NCBI RefSeq assembly: GCF_947498175.1
Contig: NZ_CANMJB010000001.1
Span: 1-64,000 of the forward strand
Source: an uncultured Algimonas sp.
GTDB lineage: Bacteria > Pseudomonadota > Alphaproteobacteria > Caulobacterales > Maricaulaceae
Direction of reading: 5' to 3'
Length of the DNA stretch: 64,000 nucleotides
A program made the position numbers and the translations under genes. This document shows positions 63,763 through 64,000 of this stretch, in pieces. The notes under the pieces are model-generated. The model had not been told where the DNA came from. It was given only the letters and a program-made list of their open reading frames with translations, and did not search any database. Numbering within the stretch: position 1 is the stretch's first letter; each line of letters opens with the position of its first letter.

Positions 63763-63953
63763 CGTTTCGGGCCGAACCAGCCGCGAACAAGCACCAGCCA
63801 CGTCCGGTCGGATAGGATAACAAGAGCGACGATCGCCAAGCCCCACCAGACGGAACGGCCAGTCCACCAGATCCAGATCAGGGCGGCAAAAGCTGCGAGG
63901 TAGAGCAATAGGGCGACGGCGAAACCCCACACGGCCCGTACCTTTTGCTTCAT
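63756..63953 (-). CDS. Small two-helix membrane protein
   Basis: A 65-residue protein, mostly hydrophobic (VWGFAVALLLYLAAFAALIWIWW and WWGLAIVALVILSD), with a basic end. Its ATG overlaps the stop codon of the upstream partial gene (ATGA), so the two are coupled. No family is recognised. Confidence 0.65.
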   Translation of the reverse strand: MKQKVRAVWGFAVALLLYLAAFAALIWIWWTGRSVWWGLAIVALVILSDRTWLVLVRGWFGPKRK

Positions 63954-64000
63954 GCTTCGAGTTCGCGCGGCAGGATCAGATCGATCGCCCGCCAGCTGCC
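63950..64000 (-). CDS. Partial gene at the right edge (C-terminus only)
   Basis: The last 16 codons of a minus-strand gene, read as GSWRAIDLILPRELEA followed by TGA at 63950-63952. The rest lies beyond the window. It overlaps the small membrane protein start by four bases. Family cannot be told from this fragment; carotenoid context makes a crt gene possible but not shown. Confidence 0.6.
   Translation of the reverse strand, partial: GSWRAIDLILPRELEA

Overview
This window comes from the chromosome of a GC-rich alphaproteobacterium. Markers include an N-terminal lipoyl domain on the pyruvate dehydrogenase E1 beta subunit, a fused IspDF enzyme, a dusB-ntrB-ntrC-ntrY-ntrX-trkA-trkH-hfq-hflX-mazG run, an eno-ftsB-pdh-lpd-lipA run, a bacterial sphingolipid gene set and carotenoid genes. 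This combination suggests the Caulobacterales/Maricaulales/Hyphomonadales side of the class, but no rRNA is present to settle it. No phage, insertion sequence or CRISPR array was seen.

Layout. 0-8.5 kb: a noncoding hairpin-rich edge, a VOC protein, dnaB (minus), ruvC, two lipoproteins, ruvA and ruvB, ybgC, small hypothetical genes and tRNA-Val(CAC). 8.8-25.1 kb: a large lipid region. It holds an acyl-AMP ligase, an acyl carrier protein and serine palmitoyltransferase. Facing them on the minus strand is a tight operon of LptF-like, LptG-like, lipid-kinase and Tam41-like cytidylyltransferase genes. Divergent from that operon lie a DUF2141 protein, a GNAT protein resembling bacterial ceramide synthase, two MobA-like nucleotidyltransferases, a Wzx-type flippase, a HAD-IB phosphatase, an ATP-grasp ligase, a CFA-synthase-like methyltransferase and an Asp/Asn hydroxylase-like dioxygenase. 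25-29 kb: an XRE repressor and membrane protein pair with two palindromic operators, an M16 lipoprotein protease, arfB and rpmF. 30-42 kb: eno, ftsB, pdhA, two small genes, pdhB, an AT-rich orphan gene, pdhC, lpd, an acyltransferase, lipA and a RatA/COQ10 protein. 42-56 kb: cinA-type amidase, ispDF, dusB, ntrBC, ntrYX, trkA/trkH, hfq, hflX and mazG. 56-59 kb: ccmABCD and ccmE. 59-64 kb: an exported amidohydrolase, crtY, crtI and small membrane proteins.

How the parts work together. The lipid region can be read as a pathway: acyl activation onto a dedicated carrier protein, condensation with serine, N-acylation, phosphorylation, activation with CTP, head-group assembly, flipping and Lpt-type export. 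Two steps expected from Caulobacter, a ceramide reductase and a CDP-alcohol phosphotransferase, are not visible here. The pdh genes, lpd and lipA make and lipoylate pyruvate dehydrogenase. The two ntr pairs and Hfq form a nitrogen/redox regulatory block.

The most unusual points are the lptF-lptG-kinase-Tam41 operon; the roughly 40% GC orphan overlapping both pdhB and pdhC; a palindromic repeat translated in frame inside pdhC; a duplicated start region at ruvA that puts the ribosome binding site in front of a five-codon upstream reading frame; an NtrC lacking the sigma-54 GAFTGA loop; and twin GTAAC-N6-GTTAC operators at the XRE gene.
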